Origin: Sesamum alatum
Lineage: Eukaryota > Streptophyta > Magnoliopsida > Lamiales > Pedaliaceae
Direction of reading: 5' to 3'
DNA: 64,000 nt
Assembly: GCA_034509735.1 (NCBI GenBank)
Contig: JACGWO010000001.1
Span: 29,267,966-29,331,965 of the forward strand
Below, one piece after another: positions 49,501 to 62,000 of this stretch; the stretch's first letter is position 1, and every line of letters starts with the position of its first letter. Below the pieces are notes generated by a model. It did not search any database. It saw nothing but the letters and a program-made list of their open reading frames with translations, and had not been told where the DNA came from. Position numbers and translations under genes: made by a program.

Positions 49501-52500
49501 TTTATCTTTGCCATATCGAGGCCTTGGAGAACCTTCATAATCAATCGTACATCCGGATACATGCCTAATACTCAACACAATCGTAGGAAACACCTTGTGC
49601 TTTCAGTAATTATCATTGACTGATAGATGACTCATTTTTTGCTATAAATATATTCGTATTAACTCGAATAATCAATATTAAAGCCATTCTTCGATTATAC
49701 GACTAGGACGCCATCTTATTCAACAAAAAATGCACTAGGACTTAAAACACTCTTTCAAGCCATGGACTCAGCTTTGTACTTTTTCGCAACGACAAACTCC
49801 TTTAAACAAGTTTAGACACTAATGCACTTTATCTTTGTCATATCGAGGGCTTGGAGAACCTTCATAATCAATCGTACACCCGGATACATGCCTAATACTC
49901 AATACAATCGTAGGAAAGACCTTGTGCTTTCAGTCCTCATCATTGACTGATAGATGACTCATTTTGGGCTATAAATATATTCGTATTGACTCAGCCATGG
50001 ACTTTGTACCTTTTCGCAACGACAAACTCCGTCAAACAAGTTTAGACGCTAATGCACTTTATCTTTGTCGTATCGAGGGCTTGGAGAACCTTCATAATAA
50101 ATCATACGTCTGGATACATGCCTAATACTCAATACAATCGTAGAAAACACCTTGTGCTTTAAGTCCTTATCATTGATTGATAGATGACTCATTTTTGGCT
50201 ATAAAATATTTCGTATTGACTCTAATAATCAATATTAAAGGCGAGTCCATTATATGACTAGGACTCCATCTTATTCAACATAAAAATGCACTAGGACTAC
50301 ATCTCGAACACTCTTTCGAGCCATGGACTCAGCTTTGTACCTTTGCGCAACGACAAACTCCTTTAAACAAGTTTAGACAGAAATGCACTTTTATCTTTGC
50401 CATATCGAGGGCTTGGAAAACCTTCATAATCAATCGTACATTCGGATACATGCCTAATACTCAAAACAATCGTAGGAAACACCTTGTGGTTTCAATCCTT
50501 ATCATTGACTGATAGATGACTCATTTTTTGCCATAAATATATTCGTATTGACTTGAATAATCAATATTAAAGTCATTCTTCGATTTACGACTAGGATGCC
50601 ATCTTATTCAGCATAAAAATGCACTAGAACTACATTTAAAACACTCTTTCGAGCCATGGACTCAGCTTTGTACCTTTTCGCAACGACAAACTCTTTTAAA
50701 CAAGTTTAGACGCTAATGCACTTTATCTTTGTCATATCGAGGGCTTGGAGAAAGTTTATAATCAATCGTACACCCGGATACATGCCTAATACTCAATACA
50801 ATCGTAGGAAAAACCTTGTGCTTTCAGCCCTTATCATTGACTGATAGATGACTCATTTTTTGCTAAAGATATATTCGTATTGATTTGAATAATCAATATT
50901 AAAGCCATTCTCCAATTTACGACTAGGACGCCATCTTATTCAGCATAAAAATGCACTAGAACTACATTTAAGACACTGTTTCGAGCCATGGACTCAGCTT
51001 TGTACCTTTTCGCAACGACAAACTCTTTCAAACAATTTTAGACGGTAATGCACTTTATCTTTGTCATATCAAGGGCTTGGAGAAACTTCATATTCAATCA
51101 TACACCCGGATACATGCCTAATACTCAATACAATTGTAGGAAACACCTTGTGCTTTCAGTCCTTATGATTCACTGATAGATGAACTCATTTTGGGCTATA
51201 AATATATTCGTACTGACTATAATAATCACTATTAAAGCAACTCTTTGATTATATGACCAGGACTATATCTTATTCAACATAAATATGCACTAGGGCTACA
51301 TCTCGAAAACTCTTTCAAACCATGGACTTTGCTTTGTACCTATGCACAACGATAAAGTCCTTTAAACAAGTTTAGACACTAATGCACTTTTGTCTTAGCC
51401 ATATCGAGGGCTTAGATAACCTTCATAATCAATCGCACGTCCGGATACATGCCTAATACTCAACACAATCGTAGGAAACACCTTGTGCTTTTAGTCCTTA
51501 TCATTAACTGATAGATGACGCATTTTAGGCTATAAATATATTCCGTGTTGACTCTAATAATCAATATTCAATCCACTCTTTGATTATAAGACTAGGATCC
51601 CTTCTTATTCAACATAAAAATGCACTAGGACTACATTTAAAACACTCTTTTGAGCCATGGACTCAACTTTGTACCTTTTCGCAACGACAAACTCCTTTAA
51701 AAAAGTTTAGACACTAATGCACTTTATCTTTGTCATATCGAGGGCTTGAAGAACCTCCATAATCAATCGTACACCCGGACACATGCCTAATACTCAATAC
51801 AATCGTAGGAAACACCTTGTGCTTTCAGTCCTTATCATTGACTGATCGATGAGTCATTTTGGAATTAAATATATTCGTATTGACTCTAATAATCAATATT
51901 ATAGCCACTCTTCGATTATATGACTATTACTCCATCATATTCAACATAAAAATGCACTCGGACAACATCTCGAACACTCTTTTCGAGCCACGGTCTCAGC
52001 TTTGTACCTTTGTGCAACGACAAACTCCTTTAACCAAATATTGACACTAATGCACTTTTATTTTTGCCATATCGAGGGCTTGGAGAACCTTCATAATCAA
52101 TCGTATGTCCGGATACATGCCCAATACTCAGCAGAATCGTAGGAAACACCTTGTGCTTTCAGTCCTTATCATTGACTGAGAGAGATGACTTATTTTTGCA
52201 ATAAATATATTCGTATTGACTTTAATAATCAATATTAAAGCCACTCTTCGATTATATGACTAGTACTCCATCTTATTCAACATAAAAATGCACTCGGACA
52301 ACATCTCGAACACTCTTTCGAGTCATGGGCTCAGCTTTGTACCTTTGCAACTACAAACTCCTTTAAACAAGTTTAGACACTAAAGCACTATCTTTGTCAT
52401 ATCTAGGGCTTGGAGAACCTTCATAATAAATCGTACACCCGGATACATGCCTAATACTCAATACAATCATAGGAAAGACCTTGTGCTTTCAGTCTTCATC

Positions 52501-55500
52501 ATTGACTGATAGATGACTCATTTTGGGCTATAAATATATTCGTATTGACTCAGCCATGGACTTTGTACCTTTTCGCAACGACAAACTCCGTCAAACAAGT
52601 TTAGACGCTAATGCACTTTATCTTTGTCGTATCGAGGGCTTGGAGAACCTTCATAATAAATCATACGTCTGGATACATGCCTAATACTCAATACAATCGT
52701 AGGAAATATCTTGTGCTTTAAGTCCTTATCATTGATTGATAGATGACTCATTTTTGGCTATAAATATGTTCGTATTGACTCTAATAATGAATATTAAAGC
52801 CACTCTTCCATTATATGACTAGGACTCCATCTTATTCAACATAAAAATGCACTAGGACTACATCTCAAAACACTCTTTCGAGCCATGGACTCAGCTTTGT
52901 ACCTTTGCGCAACGACAAACTCCTTTAAACAAGTTTAGACACAAATGCACTTTTATCTTTGCCATATCGAGGGCTTGGAGAACCTTCATAATCAATCGTA
53001 CATTCGGATACATGCCTAATACTCAAAACAATCGTAGGAAACACCTTGTGGTTTCAGTCCTTATCATTGACTGATAGATGACTCATTTTTTGCCATAAAT
53101 ATATTCGTATTGACTTGAATAATCAATATTAAAGCCATTCTTTCGATTTACGACTAGGATGCCATCTTATTCAGCATAAAAATGCACTAGAAATACATTT
53201 AAAACACTCTTTTGAGCCATGGACTCAGCTTTGTACCTTTTCCGCAACGACAAACTCTTTCAAACAATTTTAGACGGTAATGCACTTTATCTTTGTCATA
53301 TCGAGGGCTTGGAGAAACTTCATATTCAATCGTACACCCGGATACATGCCTAATACACAATACAATTGTAGGAAACATCTTGTGCTTTCAGTCCTTATGA
53401 TTGACTGATAGATGACTCATTTTGGGCTATAAATATATTCGTATTGACTATAATAATCACTGTTAAAGCAACTCTTTGATTATATGACTAGGACTGCATC
53501 TTATTCAACATAAATATGCACTAGGGCTACATCTCGAAAACTCTTTCAAACCATGGACTTTGCTTTGTACCTTTGCACAACGATAAAGTCCTTTAAACAA
53601 GTTTAGACACTAATGCACTTTTTGTCTTAAAGCCATATCGAGGGCTTAGATAACCTTCATAATCAATCGCACGTCCGGATACATGCCTAATACTCAACAC
53701 AATCGTAGAAAACACTTTGTGCTTTTAGTCCTTATCATTGACTGATAGATGACGCATTTTAGGCTATAAATATATTCCGTGTTGACTCTAATAATCAATA
53801 TTCAATCCCACTCTTTGATTATAAGACTAGGATACCTTCTTATTCAACATAAAAATGCACTAGGACTACATTTAAAACACTCTTTCGAGCCGTGGACTCA
53901 GCTTTGTACCTTTTCGCAACGACAAACTCCTTTAAACAAGTTTAGACACTAATGCACTTTATCTTTGTCATATCGAGGGCTTGAAGAACCTCCATAATCA
54001 ATCGTACACCCGGACACATGCCTAATACTCAATACAATCGTAGGAAACACCTTGTGCTTTCAGTCCTTATCATTGACTGATCGATGACTCATTTTGGGAA
54101 TTAAATATATTCGTATTGACTCTAAAATAAAATATTAAAGCCACTCTTCGATTATATGACTATTACTCCATCATATTCAACATAAAAATGTACTAGGGCT
54201 ACATCTAAAACACTTTTTTTCGAGCCACGGTCTCAGCTTTGTACCTTTGTGCAACGACAAACTCCTTTAACCAAATATTGACACTGATGCACTTTTATCT
54301 TTGCCATATCGAGGGCTTGGAGAACCTTCATAATCAATCGTACGTCCGGATACATGCCCAATACTCAGCAGAATCGTAGGAAATACCTTGTGCTTTCAGT
54401 CCTTATCATTGACTGAGAGATGACTTATTTTTTGCTATAAATATATTCGTATTGACTTTAATAATCAATATTAAAGCCACTCTTCGATTATATGACTAGT
54501 ACTCCATCTTATTCAACATAAAAATGCACTCGGACAACATCTCGAACAATCTTTTGAGTCATGGGCTCAGCTTTGTACCTTTGCGCAATGACAAACTCCT
54601 TTAAACAAGTTTAGGCACTAATGCACTTTTATCTTTGCGATATCGAGGGCTTGGAGAACCTTCATAATCAATCAAACGTCCAGATACATGCCTAATACTC
54701 AACACAATCGTAGGAAACACCTTGTGCTTTCAGTCCTTATCATTGACTGATAGATGACTCATTTTTTGCTATAAATATATTCGTATTGACTCTAATAATC
54801 AATATTAAAGCCACTCTTCCATTATATGACTAGGACTCCATCTTATTCAACATAAAAATGCACTAGACTACATCTAGAACACTCTTTTGAGACATGGACT
54901 CAGTTTTGTACCTTTGCGCAACGACAAAATCCTTTAAACAAGTTTAGACACTAATGCACTTTTATCTTTGCCATATCGAGGCTCGGAGAACCTTCATAAT
55001 CAATCGTACGTCCGGATACATGTTCCTCAACACAATCGTAGGAAACACCTTGTGCTTTTTGTCATTATCATTGACCGATAGATGACTAATTTTAGCTATA
55101 AATATATTCGTATTGACTCTAATAATCAATATTGTAGCCACTCTTCGATTATACGACTAGGAATCCATCTTATTCAACATAAAAATGTACTAGGACTACA
55201 TTTAAAACACTCTTTCGAGGCATGGACTCAGCTTTGTACCTTTTCGCAACGACAAACTCCGTCAAACAAGTTTAGACGCTAAAGCACTTTATCTTTGTCA
55301 TATCAAGGGCTTGGAGAAACTTCATAATCAATCGTACACCCGGATACATGCGTAATACTCAATACAATCGTAGGAAACACCTTGTACTTTCAGTCCTTAT
55401 CATTGACTGATAGATGACTCATTTTGGGCTATAAATATATTCATATTGACTATAATAATGACTATTAAAGCAACTCTTTGATTATATGACTAGGACTGCA

Positions 55501-55942
55501 TCTTTTTCAACATAAAAATGCACTAGGGCTAGACCTCGAACACTCTTTCAAACTATGGCTCAGCTTTGTACCTTTGCACAACGATAAATCCTTTTAAACA
55601 AGTTTAGACACTAATGCACTTTTGTCTTAGCCATATCGAGGGCTTAGAGAACCTTCATAATCAATCGCACGTCTAGATACATGCCTAATACTCAACACAA
55701 TCGTAGGAAACACTTTGTGCTTTTAGTCCTTATCATGACTGATAGATGACGCATTTTAGGTATAAATATATATTCCGTGTTTATTGACTCTAATAATCAT
55801 TTCAATCCACTCTTTGATTATAAGACTAGGATGCCATCTTATTCAACTTAAAAATGCACTAGGACTACATTTAAAACACTCTTTCGAGCAATGGACTCTG
55901 CTTTGTACCTTTTCGCAACGATTTAAACAAGTTTCACTAATG
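43523..55942 (+). repeat. Satellite array II, monomer about 333 bp, about 38 monomers, forward
   Basis: This continues array I in the same orientation and register after the LINE. Core markers lie near 43551, 43876, 44211, 44543, 44877, 45207, 45540, 45873, 46190 and so on to 55630. The first monomer carries the cattaactgatagataactc variant also seen at 30123 and 33067. From about 49,500 a distinct subfamily dominates, with ccttttcgcaacgac and a shortened gcactttatctttgtc. Two monomers (49980-50066 and 52543-52629) have lost about 100 bp through a junction gactcagccatggacttt. Small frames are chance. Confidence 0.97.
49837..54634 (+). repeat. Higher-order duplication in array II, about 2.56 kb
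   Basis: The block beginning near 49837 recurs from near 52399 (offset about 2,562 bp), including the unusual 100-bp-deleted monomer (about 49980 and 52543). After the monomer at 50733, which is missing from the second copy, the offset becomes about 2,232 bp (51397 and 53630). The later copy therefore lost one monomer after duplication. Confidence 0.85.
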
Positions 55943-56045
55943 GCTTTACTTTGATTATTAGAGTTAATACGAATCATATTTATAGCCCAAAATTAGTCAT
56001 CTATCAGTCAACGATAAGGACTGAAGCACAGTGCCTAAACTTGTT
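55935..56045. other. Satellite inversion junction
   Basis: The forward text gtttcactaatg (55931-55942, a shortened gtttagacactaatgc) is followed at once by ctttactttgattattagag. That is the reverse complement of the cluster aataatcaatattaaagcc. The first inverted monomer is itself damaged: at about 56029-56035, gactgaagcacagtg joins directly to cctaaacttgttt, with about 150 bp missing. From here to the window end, all monomers are on the opposite strand. Confidence 0.9.
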
Positions 56046-59000
56046 TAGAGGAGTTTGTCATTGCGAAAAGGTACAAAGCTGAGTCCATGGCTCGAAAGAG
56101 TGTTCTAAATGTTGTCCTAGTGCATTTTTATGTTGAATAAGATGGCGTCCTAGTGGTATAATCGAAGAGTGGCGTAAATATTGATTATTAGAGTCAATAT
56201 GAATATATTTATGGCAAAAAATGAGTCATCTATCAGTCAATGATAAGGTCTGATAACACAAGGTGTTTCCTACGATTGTGTGTATTAGGCATGTATCCGG
56301 ACGTACGACAAATTATGAAGGTTCTCCATGCCCTCGATATGGCGAAGATAAAAGTGAATTAGTGTCTAAACTTGCTTAAAGGAGTTAGTCGTTGCGAAAA
56401 GGTACAAAAGATGAGTCCATGGCCAAAAAGAGTGTTCTAGATGTAGTCCTAGTGCATTTTAATGTTGAATAAGAAGGAGTCCTAGTCTTATAATCGAAGA
56501 GTGGCTTTAATATTGATTATTAGATTTAATACAAAAATATTTATAGCCAGAAATGAGTCATCTATCAGTCAATGATAAGCACTGAAAACACATGGTGTTT
56601 CCTACGATTGTGTTGAGTATTATGCATGTATATCTGGACGTACGATTGATTACGAAGATTGACCAAGCCCTCGATATGGTAAAGATAAAAGTGAATAAGT
56701 GTCTAAATTTGTTTAAAGGAGTTTGTCGTTGCGCAAAGGTACAAAGCTGTGTCCATGCTCGAAAGAGTATTCTAGATGTAATCCTAGTACATTTTTATGT
56801 TGAATAAGATTGAGTCCTAGTCGTATAATCGAAGAGTGGCTTTAATATTGATTATTAGAGTCAATACGAATATATTTATAGCAAAAAATGAGTTATCTAT
56901 CAGTCAATGATAGGGACTAAAAGCACAAGGTGTTTTCTACGATTGTATTGATTATGAAGGTTCTCCAAGCCTTCGATATGGCAAAGATAAAAGTGGCTCG
57001 AAAGAGTGTTCTAAATGTATTCCTAGTGCATTTAATATTGATTATTAGAGTCAATTCGATTATACTTATAGCCAAAAATTACTCATCTATAGGTCAATGA
57101 TAACGACTGATAACACAAGGTGTTTCCAACGTTTGTGTTGAGTATTAGGCATGTATCCGGACGTACGATTGATTGTGAGGGTTCTCCAGGCCCTCGATAT
57201 GGCAAACATAAAAGTGCATTAGTGATAAATTTGTTTAAATGAGTTTTTCGTTGCACAAAGGTACAAAGCTGAGTCCATGGCTCAATAGAGGGTTCTAGAT
57301 GTAGTCCAAGTGCATTTTTATGTTGAATAAGATGGAGTCCTAGTCGTATAATCGAAGAGTGGCTTTAATATTGATTATTAGAGTCAATACGAATATATTT
57401 ATCGCCAAAAATGAGTCATCTATCAGTCAGTGATAAGGGCTGAAACCACAAGGTGTTTCCTACGATTGTGTTGAGTATTAGTCATGTATACATACGATTG
57501 ATTATGAAGGTTCTCCAAGCCCTTGATATGGCAAAGATAAAAGTGCATTAGTGTCTAATTTTATTTTAAGGAGTTTGTGTTTGCGGAAAGGTGCAAAGAT
57601 GAGTCCATGGCTCAAAAGAGTGTTCTAGATGTAGTCCTAGTGCATTTTAATGTTGAATATCATGGAGTCCTAGTCTTAATATCGAAGAGAGGCTTTAGTA
57701 TTAATTATTAGAGTGAGTACGAATATATTTATAGCAATAAATGAGTTATCTATCAGCCAATGATAAGGACTGAAAGCAGAAGGTGTTTCCTACGATTGTG
57801 TTGAGTGTTAGGCATGTATCCAGACGTCCGATTGATTATGAAGGTTCTGCAAGCCTCGATATGGCAAAGATAAAAGTGCATTAGTGTCTAATTTTTTCTT
57901 AAGGGGTTTGTCTTTGCGCAAAGGTACAAAGATGAGTCCATCGCTCAAAAGAGTGTTTTAGATGTAGTCCTAGTGCATTTTAATGTTGAATAACATGGAG
58001 TCCTAGTCTTATAATCGAAGAGTGGCTTTAATATTAATTATTAGAGTCAATACGAATATATTTATAGCCAGAAATGAGTCATGTATCAGTCAATGATAAT
58101 GACTGAAAACACAAGGTGTTTCCTACGATTGTGTTGAGTATTAGGCATGTATCCGGACGTACGATTGATTACGATGGTTGACCAAGCCCTCGATATGGCA
58201 AAGATAAAGGGAATAAGTGTCTAAATTTGTTTAAAGGAGTTTGTCGTTGTGCAAAGGTACAAAGCTGAGTCCGTCGCTCAAAAGAATGTTTTAGATGTAG
58301 TACTGGTGCATTTTTATGTTGAATAAGATGGAGTCCTAGTCATATAATCGAAGAGTGGCTTTAATATTGATTATTAGAGTCAATACAAATATATTTTTAG
58401 CCAAAATGAGTCATCTATCAGTCAATGATAAGGACTGAAAACACAAGGTGTTTCCTATGATTGTGTTGAGTATGAGGCATCTATCCGAACGTACGATTGA
58501 TTATGAAGGTTGACCAAGCCCTTGATATGGCAGAGATAAAATAGAATTAGTGTCTAAACTTGTTTAAAGGAGTTTGTCTTTGTGCAAAGGTACAAAGCTG
58601 AGACCATGGCTCAAAAGAGTGTTTTAGATGTAGTATTAGTGCAGTTTTATGTTTAATAAGATGGTGTCCTAGTCATATAGGAACAGTGGCCTTAATATTG
58701 ATTATTAGAGTCAATACGAATATATTAATAGCCAAAAATGAGTTATCTATCAGCCAATGATAAGGACTGAAAGGACAAGGTGTTTCCTACGATTGTGTTG
58801 AGTATTAGGAATGTATCCGGACGTACGATTGATTATGCAGGTTCTCCAACCCCTCGATATGGCAAAGATAAAAGTGCATTAGTGTCTAATTTTTGTCTTA
58901 AGGAATTTGTCTTTTGCGCAAAGGTACAGAGATGAGTCGATGGCCCAAAAGAGTGTTTTAGATGTAGTCCTAGTGCAGTTTAATGTTGAATAACATGGAA

Positions 59001-62000
59001 TCCTAGTCTTATAATCGAAGAGTGGCTTTAATATTAATTATTAGAGTGAATACGAATATACTTATAGCAAAAAATTATTCCAACGTTTGTGTTGAGTATT
59101 AGGCATGTATCCGGACGTACGATTGATTGTGAGGGTTCTCCAGGCCCTCGATATGGCAAACATAAAAGTGCATTAGTGATAAATTTGTTTAAAGGAGTTT
59201 TTCGTTGCGCAAAGGTACAAAGCTGAGTCTGTGGCTCAATAGAGTGTTCTAGATGTAGTTCAAGTGCATTTTTTGTGTTGAATAAGATGGAGTCCTAGTC
59301 GTATAATCGAAGAGTGGCTTTAATATTGATTATTAGACTCAATACGAATATATTTATCGCCAAAAATGAGTCATCTATCAGTCAGTGATAAGGACTAAAA
59401 CCACAAGGTGTTTCCTACGATTGTGTTGAGTATTAGGCATGTATACATACGATTGATTATGAAGGTTCTCCAAGCTCTCGATATGGCAAAGATAAAAGTG
59501 CATTAGTGTCTAATTTTGTTTAAAGGAGTTTGTCTTTGCGGAAAGGTACAAAGATGACTTCATGGCTCAAAAGAATGCTCTAGATGTAGTCCTAGTGCAT
59601 TTTTTATGTTGAATAACATGGAGTCCTAGTCTTAATATCGAAGAGAGGCTTTAATATTAATTATTAGAGTGAGTACGAATATATTTATAGCAAAAAATGA
59701 GTTATCTATCAGCCAATGATAAGGACTGAAAGTAGAAGGTATTTCCTACGATTGTGTTGAGTATTAGGCATGTATCCAGACATCCGATTGATTATGAAGG
59801 TTCTCCAAGCCCTCGATTTGGCAAAGATAAAAGTGAATTATTGTCTAATTTTGTCCTAAGGTGTTTGTCTTTCCGCAAAGGTACAAAGATGAGTTCATGG
59901 CTCAAAAGAGTGTTTTAGGTGTAGTCCTAAAGCATTTTAATGTTGAATAACATGGAGTCCTAGTCTTACAATTGAAGAGTGGCTTTAATATTAAATATTA
60001 GAGTGATTTCGAATATATTTATAGTCAGAAATGAGTTATCTATCAATGAATGATAAGGACTGAAAACACAAGGTGTTTTCGAAGATTGTGTTGAGTATTA
60101 GGCATGTATCCGGACGTACGATTGATTACGATGGTTGATCAATCCCTCGATACGGCAAAGATAAAGGGAATAAGTGTCTAAATTTGTTTAAAGGAGTTTG
60201 TCTTTGTGCAAAGGTACAAAGCTGAGTCCATCGCTCAAAAGAATGTTTTAGATGTAGTACTAGTGCATTTTTTTGTTGAATAAGATGGAGTCCTAGCCAT
60301 ATAATCGAAGAGTGGCCTTAATATTGATTATTAGAGTCAATACGAATATATTTATAACAAAAAATGAGTTATCTATCAACCAATGATAAGGACTGAAAGG
60401 ACAAGGTGTTTCCTACGATTGTGTTGAGTATTAGGCATGCATCCAGACGTACGATTGATTATGAAGGTTGACCAAGCCCTTGATATGGCAGAGATAAAAG
60501 GGAATTAGTGTCTAAACTTGTTTAAAGTAGTTTGTCTTTGTGCAAACGTACAAAGCTGAGACCATGGCTCAAAAGAGTGTTTTAGATGTAGTCCTAGTGC
60601 ATTTTTATGTTGAATAACATTGAGTCCTAGTCTTATAATCGAAGAGTGGTTTTAATATTAATTAGTAGAGTGAATACAAAATATATTTATAGCCAGAAAT
60701 GAGTCATCTATCAGTCAATGAAAAGGACTGAAAACACAAGGTGTTTGCTATGATTGTGTTGAGTATTAGGCATGTATCCGGACGTACGATGGATTATGAA
60801 GGTTGACCAAGCCCTTGATATGGCAAAGATAAAGGGAATAAGTGTCTAAATTTGTTTAAAGGAGTTTGTCGTTGTGCAAAGGTACAAAGCTTAGTCCATC
60901 GCTCAAAAAGAATGTTTTAGATGTAGTACTAGTGCATTTTGATGTTGAATAAGATGGAGTCCTAGTCATATAATTGAAGAGTGGCTTTAATATTGATTAT
61001 TAGAGTCAATACGAATATATTTATAGCAAAACATGAGTGATCTATCAACCAATGATAAGGACTGAAAGGACAAGGTGTTTCCTAAGATTGTGTTGAGTAT
61101 TAGGAATGTATCCGGACGTACAATTGATTTTGTAGGTTCTCCAACCCATCGATATGGCAAAGATAAACGTGCATTAGTGTCTAATTTTGTCTTAAGGAGT
61201 TTGTCTTTGCGCAAAGGTACAAAGATGAGTCCATGGCTCAAAAGAGTGTTTTAGATGTAGTCCTAGATCATTGTAATGTTGAATAACATGGAGTCCTAGT
61301 CTTATAATCGAAGAGTGGCTTTAATATTAATTATTAGAGTGCATACGAATATATTTATAGCCAGAAATGAGTCACCTATCAGTCAATGATGATGACAGAA
61401 AACACAAGGTGTTTCCTACGATTGTGTTGAGTATTAGGCGTGTATCCGGACGTACGATTGATTACGATGGTTGACCAAGCCCTCGATATGGCAAAGATAA
61501 AGGGAATAAGTGTCTAAATTTGTTTAAAGGAGTTTGTCGTTGTGTAAAGGTACAAAGCTGAGTCCATCACTCAAAAAAATGTTTTAGATGTAGTACTAGT
61601 GTATTTTTATGTGGAATAAGATGGAGTCCTAGTCATATAATTGAAGTGTGGCTTTAATATTGATTATTAGAGTCAAGACGAATATATTTTTAGCCAAAAT
61701 GAGTCATCTATAAGTCAATTATAAGGACAGAAAACACAAGGTGTTTCCTATGATTGTGTTGAGTATTAGGCATGCATCCGGACGTACGATTGATTATGAA
61801 GGTTTACCAAGCCCTTGATATGGCAGAGATAAAAGGGAATTAGTGTCTAAAACTTGTTTAAAGGAGTTTGTCTTTGTGCAAAGGTACAAAGCTGAGACCA
61901 TGGCTCAAAAGAGTGTTTTAGATGTAGTACTAGTGCATTTTTATGTTTAATAAGATGGTGTCCTAGTCATATAATCGAAGAGTGGTCTTAATATTGATTA

